This document shows positions 42,944 to 51,298 of a DNA stretch of 64,000 bases, piece after piece (the stretch's first letter is position 1; each line of letters opens with the position of its first letter). This stretch comes from TM7 phylum sp. oral taxon 349 (GTDB lineage Bacteria; Patescibacteriota; Saccharimonadia; Saccharimonadales; Saccharimonadaceae), in contig CP072328.1 of NCBI GenBank assembly GCA_018127705.1, positions 930,001 through 994,000 on the forward strand, given 5' to 3'. Made by a program: the position numbers and the translations under genes. Below the pieces are notes generated by a model. It was not told the origin of the DNA. It saw only the letters and a list, made by a program, of their open reading frames with translations, and did not search any database.

Positions 42944-45067
42944 CTATGATTGGGCTACGTCCTTCATTGTCAAGCTTAGACGACCCTTTTCATCAATCGC
43001 TGTTAGCTTCACGCGCACACGTTGCCCCTCTTTCAATATATCCGTCACTTTGCCGACGCGCTTATTTGATAGCTGTGAAATATGGAGCATACCATCGACA
43101 CCTGGTAAGATGTTTACAAATGCGCCAAAATCTTTAATTGTAACTACCGTACCGCTATACGTTTTACCAACTTCCGGTTCTTCAACTAAACGCTTAATCC
43201 ACGCAACCGCTTTCGCAATTGACTCGCCATCCGGGCTTGCTACCGTAATTAAGCCGTCTTCTTTAATATCAACCTCAGCACCCGTCTCGGCAGTAATCTT
43301 GTTTATCACCTCGCCGCCTTTACCAATAACCGCACCGATCTTGTCTGGATTAATCTTAAGCTTTTCAATGCGCGGCGCATACGGGCTGAGGGTTTCGCGC
43401 GGAGCTGGCAGAATGCTTAGCATATGCTCCAAAATGAAGGCGCGCCCCGACTTTGATTGCTCAAGCGCCTGGCGCAGTACATCAACTGGCAAACCATGCA
43501 CCTTCATATCCATCTGTAAGGCAGTGATACCCTTGCTTGTACCGGTCACTTTAAAGTCCATGTCACCTGCAAAGTCCTCAGCATCAGCAATATCGCTTAG
43601 CACATACGGCGTCTCGCCATCCATCATCAAACCCATAGCGATACCGCTTACCGGCGCCGTCAGCGGCACGCCAGCATCCATCAATGCGAGACAGCTTGAA
43701 CACGTTGCCGCCATTGACGTTGAGCCGTTCTGCGACATAATTTCCGTTACGCTGCGAATCGCGTACGGGAAGTCCTCAACGCTCGGCAAAACCGCTGTAA
43801 GCGCACGTTCTGCCAGATAGCCATGTCCGATCTCGCGGCGTCCCGGGCTGCCCATACGCTTAACTTCACCGACAGTATAGCCTGGTGCATTGTAGTGGTG
43901 CATATAGCGCCGCTCGTCGTCAGTCCGCTCCATTGTATCAACTAGCTGTGCATAACTAAGCGGTGCGAGCGTTACGATATTCATACCTTGTGTCACACCG
44001 CGCGTAAACAGGCTTGAACCATGGGCGCGTGGCAAAATACCAACCTCGCTTGACAGCGGGCGGATTTCTGTCAGTGCACGACCATCAGGGCGCATGCCAT
44101 CTTCAACGATGCCACGCCGCACGTCTTTATGCAGCGCCATCGTGAAGGCTTCGTCGTATTCGTCGCGAACCTCATCGTAATCAACCTCGCCATCAAGGGT
44201 TTTTGCCATCTCCTCGTGGAACTGCCAACGAATTTCGTTGACGACTTCATTACGCTCTGGGTACGGACGGCGGATTTTCTCGCCCAGCTTGCCGTCAACC
44301 CACGCGTCAGCCGTTGCCTGAACGGTTTCATTAGGCAATACTAACTCATACTCCTGCCGAACAGGTGCAACTTTTTCTGCCAGCTCTTTCTGCAAGCGAA
44401 TTGCCGGCTGCATCATCTGGTGCGCCCATGTCATCGCATCGACAATCACAGTTTCCGATACCTCTTTAGCACCTGCTTCCACCATCGTGATGCCGTGCTC
44501 AATACCAGCGACTACCAAATCTAAGTCGCTCGCTGCACGCTCTTCTGGCGTTAAGAACGCTTTAAACTCGCCGTTCACGCGCCCAACGCGCAAACCCGCC
44601 ACCGGTCCGTCAAATGGCGTACCAGTTAGCATAAGCGCGCTTGACGCCGCAATCATCGCGATTACATCAGGACGAAATGCCGGATCCATACTCAGCACCG
44701 TTGCTACTACCTGCACCTCTTGGCGATAGCCCTTCGGAAATAGCGGACGAATCGGACGATCAATCAGCCGCCCAACCAATACCGCATCGTCGCTCGGACG
44801 ACCTTCGCGCTTAATAAATCGACTACCCGATATCTTGCCGGCTGCATAAAACTTTTCTTCATAGTCAATGCTCAAGGGGAAATAATCCAGCGTCACTGGT
44901 CGCGAACCGACTTGCGCACTACCTAGTACCACCGTATCGCCGTAGCGCACCAGCACGCTTCCAGTCGTGCGAAAACCGACGCGGTTAACCTCTAGCGTGA
45001 GCGGACGACCGCAAAAATCAGTCGTGACAGAGAAAATTTCTTTGCCACTCGGGTTAATAATACTCAT
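42944..45067 (-). CDS. pnp: Polyribonucleotide nucleotidyltransferase (PNPase)
   Basis: 707 residues from the ATG at 45067 (GAAAGGAGCTCTGAAT before it); the extra N-terminal 23 residues of the open frame lack a ribosome binding site. Phosphorolytic 3'-5' exonuclease. Two RNase PH domains: FSVTTDFCGRPLTLEVNRVGFRTTGSVLVRYGDTVVLGSA and RTDDERRYMHHYNAPGYTVGEVKRMGSPGRREIGHGYLAERAL (phosphate site), GMALMMDGE-like GLMMDGETPYVLSDIADAEDFAGDMDFKVTG. KH domain (INPDKIGAVIGKGGEVINKI) and S1 domain (GKTYSGTVVTIKDFGAFVNILPGVDGMLHISQL) close it. Confidence 0.97.
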   Translation of the reverse strand: MSIINPSGKEIFSVTTDFCGRPLTLEVNRVGFRTTGSVLVRYGDTVVLGSAQVGSRPVTLDYFPLSIDYEEKFYAAGKISGSRFIKREGRPSDDAVLVGRLIDRPIRPLFPKGYRQEVQVVATVLSMDPAFRPDVIAMIAASSALMLTGTPFDGPVAGLRVGRVNGEFKAFLTPEERAASDLDLVVAGIEHGITMVEAGAKEVSETVIVDAMTWAHQMMQPAIRLQKELAEKVAPVRQEYELVLPNETVQATADAWVDGKLGEKIRRPYPERNEVVNEIRWQFHEEMAKTLDGEVDYDEVRDEYDEAFTMALHKDVRRGIVEDGMRPDGRALTEIRPLSSEVGILPRAHGSSLFTRGVTQGMNIVTLAPLSYAQLVDTMERTDDERRYMHHYNAPGYTVGEVKRMGSPGRREIGHGYLAERALTAVLPSVEDFPYAIRSVTEIMSQNGSTSMAATCSSCLALMDAGVPLTAPVSGIAMGLMMDGETPYVLSDIADAEDFAGDMDFKVTGTSKGITALQMDMKVHGLPVDVLRQALEQSKSGRAFILEHMLSILPAPRETLSPYAPRIEKLKINPDKIGAVIGKGGEVINKITAETGAEVDIKEDGLITVASPDGESIAKAVAWIKRLVEEPEVGKTYSGTVVTIKDFGAFVNILPGVDGMLHISQLSNKRVGKVTDILKEGQRVRVKLTAIDEKGRLSLTMKDVAQS

Positions 45068-45278
45068 ATTCAGAGCTCCTTTCTTGTAGCAGAAGAGTAA
45101 CAGGTGTAAACTTTGCATGATCCGCCCGAAAGGCAAAGGGCAAAATTTATATCCATCACTTTCTGCCAGTTACTATACTCCTATTATATCGCACTCACCG
45201 CGTATCTGCTACAATGAGTTGTAACGAATGAACATCCGTTCCTCTGGTTATCATCACTAAAAAAACCAAGGAGAATCT

Positions 45279-45758
45279 ATGGAATACTACACCGGACGGC
45301 GCATTAATGTCCGCGCCATCATCTATAAAGATGGTAAACTACTTGCTGTTAAACACAAGCATGGTGACAACATATCACACTATTACGCTGTACCCGGCGG
45401 TGGGCTTGATCCGCAAGAATCGCTGATCGACGGATTAGCACGCGAGCTACACGAAGAAACAGGCATAGACGCCGTCATTGGCAATCTATTATTTATCCAG
45501 CAATTCCCATCTGCGCGTGCTGGTTACGCCGAAGAGCTAGAATTCTTCTTTGCCATCAAAAACCCTGACAACTTCACCAACATTAACCTTGAGAACACCA
45601 GCCACGGTATTAAAGAGCTCGCTGTGTGTGAATTTGTCGATCCTGCTAGCGTCACGCTCTATCCCGAGTTTCTACAGTCAATTGACCTTGCGGATTATAT
45701 CAATAACGACCGTCCAGCACTTGTTATTGATAATTTGCATGAAATACATAAAAACTAG
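45279..45758 (+). CDS. NUDIX hydrolase
   Basis: 159 residues; AAGGAGAATCT before the ATG. The NUDIX box is intact: GGGLDPQESLIDGLARELHEETGID (G-x5-E-x7-R-E-x-x-E-E-x-G, with L in the R-E position spacing RELHEETG). Preceded by VRAIIYKDGKLLAVKHKHGDNISHYYAVPGGG. Cleaves nucleoside diphosphates linked to another moiety; substrate unknown. Convergent with the GNAT gene. Confidence 0.92.
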   Translation: MEYYTGRRINVRAIIYKDGKLLAVKHKHGDNISHYYAVPGGGLDPQESLIDGLARELHEETGIDAVIGNLLFIQQFPSARAGYAEELEFFFAIKNPDNFTNINLENTSHGIKELAVCEFVDPASVTLYPEFLQSIDLADYINNDRPALVIDNLHEIHKN

Positions 45759-45813
45759 CAAAGCCCTCTTTCCGCCGGCATTTTAAGGTACGCGCGCTAA
45801 TACAGCCGCAAAC

Positions 45814-46482
45814 TTATACTAATTCAACGTTTTCCCGCGCCCACTCTAACGCCGCCTCGGTTCTCTTGCGCGCCTCCAGGCTTTTTTGAGTTGGACGGTC
45901 GCTGCCCCACCACTGCCGCCATGCCCAGTCTGTCGGATTAAGACACTCTAAACAGTCCATATGGACGAGCGCGCCATTAACGAACGTCTCATTGCGTTCA
46001 GTGTAGACAAGCGCGTAGCCGCTGCGTTCCAGTGCTTTTCGGCTGCCACCATTTGGCTGTAGCACTGCCGATTTTATACGATGCAGCCCCAATTGCTCAA
46101 ATGCGAAATATGTCCGTGCTTTGTGGCACGCACTCGCGATTCCCCTGCCCCAGTAGCTTGCATCACAGATCACTGAACCACTAACCGCCTGGCGAATATG
46201 TTTACGAAGCTCCATATCCGTCAATGCGCTATTGCCGATAAGCCGGCGCTCATTATCTTCAACCACCCAGATCCCCCACACGCGCGAGGTCCTGTCCTTA
46301 ATCATCTTGTCATACCACTCTTCCTCAGTTTCTTTCGTCTGCACGCGGTTTGTCACATATTGAATAACTGAGTGATGTGCAAAACCATCCGCAAACGTCG
46401 TCGCCTCTTCGCGCGTAAACGGTGCAAGCTCTAGCTTCAGTCCAGATTCGGTCGTTAACTTCATGATTGGTCCAAATGCCAT
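45814..46482 (-). CDS. GNAT family N-acetyltransferase (copy 1 of a tandem pair)
   Basis: 222 residues. RimJ/RimL-type fold: residues 1-30 KLTTESGLKLELAPFTREEA, WGIWVVEDNERRLIGNSALTDMEL, GSVICDASYWGRGIASACHKARTYFAFEQLGLHRIKSAVLQPNGGSRKALERSGYALVYTERNE, where Y/W-G-R-G-I-A-S takes the place of the acetyl-CoA loop R/Q-x-x-G-x-A/G. TATAAT 46514-46519 and GTAAGGAG before the ATG. Acceptor unknown. The first 77 nt are identical to those of the paralogue at 46624-47304. Confidence 0.88.
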   Translation of the reverse strand: MAFGPIMKLTTESGLKLELAPFTREEATTFADGFAHHSVIQYVTNRVQTKETEEEWYDKMIKDRTSRVWGIWVVEDNERRLIGNSALTDMELRKHIRQAVSGSVICDASYWGRGIASACHKARTYFAFEQLGLHRIKSAVLQPNGGSRKALERSGYALVYTERNETFVNGALVHMDCLECLNPTDWAWRQWWGSDRPTQKSLEARKRTEAALEWARENVELV

Positions 46483-46623
46483 AATGCACTCCTTACGCTA
46501 TAAATACATTTGTATTATACACTATCTCTATACGACACGCCGCATACAAAAATGTACATACATAATTTCGCCGTCTACGACCATTACTTTCCAGCGCTTA
46601 TACACCTTACGCGTCACCCACGC

Positions 46624-47304
46624 CTAGGGGAGCACAACGTGCTCACGCGACCACGCCAACGCCGCTTCCGTCTTCTTACGTGCCTGTAAATTTTTACGTG
46701 GCGGACGATCATCACCCCACCACAAGCGCCATGCCCAATCCGCCGGGTTGAGACACTCAAGCATATCTTCATGAACATAATGTCCATCAATAAACTGAAA
46801 ATTTCGCTCAACATATACATGAGAGTATCCTACTTTATCAAGCGCTCGTCTGCTCGCAGTGTTTTCCTGTGCAACCGCCGACCTTAGCCTAACTAGCCCC
46901 AGTTGCTCAAATGCATACCACGTACGAGCATAGTGCGCTGCACTTGCAATACCTCTACGCCAGTAGCTGTTATTAGTTAGAGTAATACTCGTAGAGCCCT
47001 GTGTAATATTACGCTGAGTTGGTACCAAAGGGCTAATTTCATTTATCTCTGTGTAGCCAATAAGTTTCCTCTTATCACGCTCAACAACCCAGACGCCCCA
47101 CAGCATCACATTGCTCTCTTTCGACCTCTTGTCAAACCACTCTTGCTCCATCTCTGCCGTTACCGGCAGCATGCCATTATATTGGTTGGTGCTCTGTTTT
47201 TGAAACCCTGCGATAAAAACTAACACTTCTTCGCGCGTAAACGGTGCAAGCTCTAGCTTCAGTCCAGATTCGGTCGTTAACTTCATGATTGGTCCAAATG
47301 CCAT
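46624..47304 (-). CDS. GNAT family N-acetyltransferase (copy 2 of a tandem pair)
   Basis: 226 residues, same layout as copy 1: WGVWVVERDKRKLIGYTEINEIS, TLTNNSYWRRGIASAAHYARTWYAFEQLGLVRLRSAVAQENTASRRALDKVGYSHVYVERN and the shared C-terminal pattern LECLNPADWAWRLWWGDDRPPRKNLQARKKTEAAL. The CoA loop reads WRRGIAS here. GGGAGA ribosome binding site. Together they form a tandem duplication; the remaining parts have diverged strongly, so the pair is old except for the shared start. Confidence 0.88.
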   Translation of the reverse strand: MAFGPIMKLTTESGLKLELAPFTREEVLVFIAGFQKQSTNQYNGMLPVTAEMEQEWFDKRSKESNVMLWGVWVVERDKRKLIGYTEINEISPLVPTQRNITQGSTSITLTNNSYWRRGIASAAHYARTWYAFEQLGLVRLRSAVAQENTASRRALDKVGYSHVYVERNFQFIDGHYVHEDMLECLNPADWAWRLWWGDDRPPRKNLQARKKTEAALAWSREHVVLP

Positions 47305-47341
47305 TATCGTCTCCCTGTTTCAAGTAATTGAATATGATCTT

Positions 47342-47911
47342 TTACGCTTCGCCTAAATCAATATCTATCACCTTATATTTATGCACGTACTCAATCCGTG
47401 TTAAACCAAACTGCCGCACCATTGTTGTCTCAGCTGGGTACGTATGACCATGCAGTAGTAACTTTGGCGGCGTACGCTCTATATACGTACGCAAGCCGTC
47501 AAATCCTTGATGCGCCAATTCTTCCTCATCGTTGATGCCGCGCGGCGGACAATGCGTTAAGAACACGTCAACTGGCGGCATACCTGCAAGCAGCTCACGT
47601 GCTTCTTGCTGTGTATACATAATTGCGTCAGGATTTTCTTTATAACGAACACACCCCTGGAAACCGCCAAAAGACACACCACGCCATTGCCATACGTTGA
47701 GATGCATATTAACAATCCCAAACTCATTCATATACGTACCGCTACAGTGATTGCCATACACGCCAATCTTTGGCGTAGTAACACGCTCTAACCCGATAAG
47801 CTGCGAGCGATCCAAATCACCTAGTGTCATCACGATATCTATAGCATGTTCAGCAACAAACTGCGGGTAATCTAGTTGAGGATTTGTGTCAGCGATTGCA
47901 AGTATCTTCAT
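47342..47911 (-). CDS. Calcineurin-like metallophosphoesterase
   Basis: 189 residues from the ATG at 47911. Metal-site motifs of the family: KILAIADTNPQ (D-x-H replaced by D-T-N), VMTLGDLDRSQL (GD), GVYGNHCSG (GNH), FLTHCPPRGIND and LLLHGHTYPAE (GHTH-like). The first motif lacks the usual His, so metal binding may be altered. TATAAT at 47918-47923 lies 6 nt before the ATG; the 29-residue upstream extension of the frame is rejected. Upstream of the GNAT pair, probably co-transcribed. Confidence 0.85.
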   Translation of the reverse strand: MKILAIADTNPQLDYPQFVAEHAIDIVMTLGDLDRSQLIGLERVTTPKIGVYGNHCSGTYMNEFGIVNMHLNVWQWRGVSFGGFQGCVRYKENPDAIMYTQQEARELLAGMPPVDVFLTHCPPRGINDEEELAHQGFDGLRTYIERTPPKLLLHGHTYPAETTMVRQFGLTRIEYVHKYKVIDIDLGEA

Positions 47912-47999
47912 ATCCATATTATACAACACAGAGTAGCCTTGGAGTGGCCTTGGCTCTAATAACGTAAACGAATCAATGAATAAGTTTATTGGACGCAAG

Positions 48000-48283
48000 T
48001 AGTAGCAGAGATGGCACTATGAGTAGTCTGTCATTCAACACCCAAACAATTAATTACGTAATTTGCCCTGGTTTATTTTGAGATAGCGCTGAAATTTAAA
48101 TTTGCTTGCTATACGATTAAGTTGTATCAAACTAACAATTCGCCCGTAATGATATTCCATATACACAAACGACTATGGACTTTTAAGCATACTGCCATTA
48201 AATAGCTGTCATTTCTTTATTGGGATTTATCTCATAAAAAGGACTGCGCTCCTACTTTGGTGCACAGATAGCATGCTCCTTCT
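48000..48283. other. Gap with a weak minus-strand terminator
   Basis: No gene seen. AGGA-GCGCAG-TCCT followed by TTTTTAT (48236-48257, minus strand) may end the excalibur transcript. Confidence 0.45.
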
Positions 48284-49256
48284 CTATCTCTCGCACGCAA
48301 TCCCGTCGTGGTCACGATCAAGCTCTTCCCGATATCCAGGCGTGCCGCGACTCATATTGCTATAACCAGCGGCACGTGCTTCTTTACAGTTCCGGAAGAA
48401 CACGCCTGCCGCTTGGTTTTGCGCAGGGGTAGCTGCTGGAGCTACAGCAGCTTGGCGCTGTCGTTGCTGTTGAATTTGTTGTTGGCGAGTTTTTTTGGCT
48501 GCTGCTGCCGCGGCAGCAGCTTGCTCTGCCCTGTTTTTTTTGCTCCTCAGCGTCTTTTTTCGCTTTTTCAGCACGCTCTTTTTCCTCTTGTTTGGCTTTT
48601 TCTAATTTTGCAATGCGTTCAGAGAATGGCATGCGTTTATTGTCCGGCAAGTTTTTGATATCTAACTTAGCGCCTTCGATATGTTCATCGGTTGGTTCAG
48701 CTTCCGCCTTCTTAGTTGATTCTTCAGCTTTTTTGAGAGCTTCCTCAAGCTTTTGTTTGTCATACTCGGCTTTGGTTTGACGCTTAAATGTAATGGTTTT
48801 GTCTGTGTGGCGGTTACCGTCGACAACAGAAACAACGATGTCCCTTTTACCTTCAGGGATATTTTCGAATCTATGCTTAAATTTGGCAGTGTTATTATGG
48901 CGATCGGTTAGGTTTCCGATCGTATTACCAATCGTTACTTGAGAGAACGTACTAACCCCCGAAAGCTCTCCGCTTATTTCATGGCTATCTGTATGGTAGC
49001 CTAACTCTATTTCATCATCGATTCCAGAGATAGTAATTGGAATGTTGTCATTTTCGAGGCGAGATTGATCTTTGAGAGCAGCGACATAAGTCACGCCGAC
49101 AGATATTACAGTAAGCACACAAACGATGGCAGCGACAATGCCTATAACAGTAAAGGCCTTTTTGTTTTCTTTAGTAGATGTCTGATTTTTTCGAGTTGAG
49201 TTCGTTGATAAATTTTGTAGCAATGTAATCAGCTTGGGCAATGTCTTCTTTGTCAT
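48284..49256 (-). pseudogene. Excalibur-domain surface protein split by a frameshift in an A8 run
   Basis: The first part, from ATG 49256, has a membrane helix (AFTVIGIVAAIVCVLTVISVGVTYVAAL), a beta-rich region (NIPITISGIDDEIELGYHTDS) and a Lys/Glu coiled stalk ending AEEQKK. The frame then becomes nonsense. One base out of phase, the sequence continues as NRAEQAAAAAAAAKKTRQQQ, a Gln/Ala linker and the excalibur domain FRNCKEARAAGYSNMSRGTP ... LDRDHDGIACER with its DxDxDGxxCE calcium motif. The two frames join at T8 (48534-48541), A8 in the mRNA. Could be a mutation, phase variation or slippage. Confidence 0.75.
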
Positions 49257-49264
49257 ATTTCTAT

Positions 49265-49293
49265 ATCATGCATTACTATTAGGGGTTTGTCAA
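49265..49293 (-). promoter_or_regulatory. Promoter of the excalibur gene
   Basis: Minus strand: TTGACA (49288-49293), 17 bp, CATGAT (49265-49270), with the ATG at 49256 close behind. Confidence 0.6.
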
Positions 49294-49299
49294 TAAAGT

Positions 49300-49845
49300 G
49301 CCTACACCAACCACTCAACTGCAACACTCCTACATACAAAAAGAGCCACCATTTTTTCCGTTTTGTTAAAATTAGGCTTGTACGGTTTAGCAACCCCAAC
49401 CCAAAACAACCAACATCTCCCAAACCTACCCCCATACAACCCCTCAAGTATATCCATCTGCCCTTTCTTAAGTACTAAACGTTTATTGTTCGTCTGCTTA
49501 TCTACCTGCTTATCCATCTGCTTGCTCATCCGTTCGTCTATCCGCTTACTTACCAACTAACTTACCTACTAACTTACAACCTTACAACCTATCATTTACT
49601 TGCTACTAACCAACCTATTTGCTTATTTACTCATCCATTCATTCATTCGTCCATCCATTTACTAACTAACTTAATTTACTTAATTTACTTCGTCTGCCTA
49701 CCTGTCTACTTACTTCCATATTATTTTTATACTAATCTTCCTAAACTCTCTTTACTTAATTCTCTCTACCTCCTTAGCAGTTCTTTAACAAGCCCTAACT
49801 CCTATACTCCTAACTCCTAACTCTCTATAGCTCTTTAATGATATT
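49300..49845. repeat. Low-complexity tetranucleotide-like tract
   Basis: Long pyrimidine/A-rich stretch of imperfect ACTT, CATT, TACC and ACTA words (for example CCATTCATTCATTCGTCCAT). Open frames in it give repetitive peptides (SKQMDKQVDKQTNN) and are not considered genes. Confidence 0.7.
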
Positions 49846-49917
49846 CTCTATAGTTCTATAGTTCTATAGTTCTATAGTTCTATAGTTCTATAGTTCTATA
49901 ACTCTATAACTCTATAA
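49846..49917. repeat. Octamer tandem array (TTCTATAG)
   Basis: Nine consecutive 8-bp units: one CTCTATAG, five TTCTATAG, one TTCTATAA and two CTCTATAA, with further degenerate copies after 49917. Confidence 0.9.
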
Positions 49918-50033
49918 CTTCCATAGTTTCATAGTTCCATAATCCCATATAATTCTTACCATAATTCTCCTCTATATATTTATATATAAAAGAAGAGAAA
50001 AAAGAATAAAAGATAACAGAGGTAAAATAAACA

Positions 50034-50065
50034 AAAAATACCGGATATCGATATCCGGTATTTTT
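50034..50065. terminator. Perfect 32-bp palindrome with terminator form
   Basis: AAAAATACCGGATATC and its complement around a TC/GA centre. No loop is left unpaired on paper. Poly-A and poly-T ends make it a bidirectional terminator candidate. Confidence 0.7.
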
Positions 50066-50290
50066 ATACTAAGAGAATGGCTAAAATTATTGGATATTTA
50101 TGGGTAAATAGTAATACAATACTAACCGCTCTGAAGCTTTAATGGTTATTCATTAGCTATTTATACCGAGCTTCGCTCGGTATATCTACTAAACGAGACA
50201 TACAGAGACATCTCCTTATAGAATTAGTTGCTACTATATCTAATTTTACTAGGGTGTTCCGTTTTAGTTTAATGTACCGAGAGTAAGCCC
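50066..50290. other. Gap with a small hairpin
   Basis: No gene seen. TATACCGAGC-TTC-GCTCGGTATA (50163-50187) is a 10-bp stem without a T-tail. Confidence 0.5.
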
Positions 50291-50293
50291 CTC

Positions 50294-50322
50294 TTGTGTA
50301 CCCACCGATATCGTGCTATGAT
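50294..50322 (+). promoter_or_regulatory. tRNA-Arg(GCG) promoter
   Basis: TTGTGT (50294-50299), 17 bp, TATGAT (50317-50322), 12 nt before the tRNA 5' end. Confidence 0.75.
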
Positions 50323-50334
50323 TTAAGGTGGTAT

Positions 50335-50411
50335 GCACCCGTAGCTCAGCTGGATAGAGCGTTTGCTTGCGGAGCAAGAGGTCGTACGTTCGAATCGTAT
50401 CGGGTGTACCA
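50335..50411 (+). tRNA. tRNA-Arg (anticodon GCG)
   Basis: Acceptor GCACCCG/CGGGTGT, anticodon arm TTTGC-TTGCGGA-GCAAG, T arm GTACG-TTCGAAT-CGTAT, discriminator A and encoded CCA. G34 instead of the usual A34 (ACG) for CGN reading. Confidence 0.95.
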
Positions 50412-50475
50412 CGGTGCCGTCACGCAAACCCTGGATCCAAAGATTTGTTTACTGTAGTTTGCAGGATGACACTGG

Positions 50476-50504
50476 ACTCCCATCCGTCATGGATGGGAGT
50501 TTTT
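50476..50504 (+). terminator. Terminator after tRNA-Arg(GCG)
   Basis: ACTCCCATCC and GGATGGGAGT, GTCAT loop, TTTT tail. Confidence 0.9.
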
Positions 50505-50947
50505 AATGTCTTGATGAGACTGGCTCTGCCGTCTGGGGTAGTACTATAGGTTCACGGAGCTGTCATTGGAGTGCTGCTCTATTAATACTTTAACCTAACC
50601 CAACCTCCCATAAAATTAGAGTGATATGTAAAACTAATCCTATAAAGAGATGCTTCGTATGTCTATTACATACCGAGCCTTGCTAATAATAAGAAATGTT
50701 AGTTAAATAATCCAGCCTTCAGAGACGAATTGCTATTACTCATAATAGCGAACGTAGCCTGCAAGAAAACTGTCTCTTTAAGGTACTTGCGGTGCAGAAT
50801 ATAGAGGCTTGAGTCCACTATGCTGCTTGCCGGAATAGCTATCCAACGGTATCCGGATGGTTTTCTCATTTCAGGGATGATCTACCTGGCAGACGCTTCG
50901 CTTCTATAGAGCTTATCTCTAGACAGATTAAACAGCTATTTTGCTAG
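50505..50947. other. Decayed stretch after tRNA-Arg
   Basis: No intact gene. Stops in all frames; probably mobile-element debris that continues into the transposase fragment at 50948. Confidence 0.5.
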
Positions 50948-51058
50948 ACTCTAAAAGCAAACAAGACACATACTATCGCATCTAGAGCCATTGAAACAGA
51001 CACCGGGCGCCTAATTTATGAACAACGTATGATTTCTATGATGGACGAGAAGCCGTGA
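50948..51058 (+). pseudogene. Transposase C-terminal fragment
   Basis: Reads TLKANKTHTIASRAIETDTG followed by RLIYEQRMISMMDEKP and a stop. The pattern T-x-x-G-R-x-I-Y-x-x-R-M-x-x-(V)E resembles the end region of DDE transposases of the IS1182 kind, but the fragment is short. Confidence 0.35.
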
Positions 51059-51225
51059 GACCGTACCTAAAGAGCCTATCTATTGTTAGCTAATATGCGC
51101 AAACTATATGACCAGCGGATACTTAACTCACCAACTTGAAGGGCTATACAATGAATTGATGACAAGAGCGGCATTGTTGCACAACCCTCTAGACAACAAA
51201 AAATGAGCGGTGTTATTCTTTTGGT

Positions 51226-51298
51226 GTGAAGACTAAAGATAAAAACACTGCTCATACCAATAATAACACTAAAAAGTCTGCTAGGATAACCACGAAGA
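51226..51298 (+). pseudogene. IS5-like transposase, 5' part
   Basis: Encodes the first 24 residues, VKTKDKNTAHTNNNTKKSAR plus ITTK, from a GTG at 51226. When 51298 is joined to 52971 (one target copy removed), the frame continues exactly into KKVARKAARKITNWSAYNNA of the 3' part. The inner IS therefore broke a continuous gene. Confidence 0.8.

Noticed and set aside
49253-49560. Overlapping open frames on both strands near 49.3-49.6 kb
   Set aside because: Low-complexity DNA keeps several frames open; peptides are repetitive (DKQVDKQ) and no RBS or promoter supports them.
49846-49917. CRISPR array
   Set aside because: Unit of 8 bp without spacers, no cas genes in the window.
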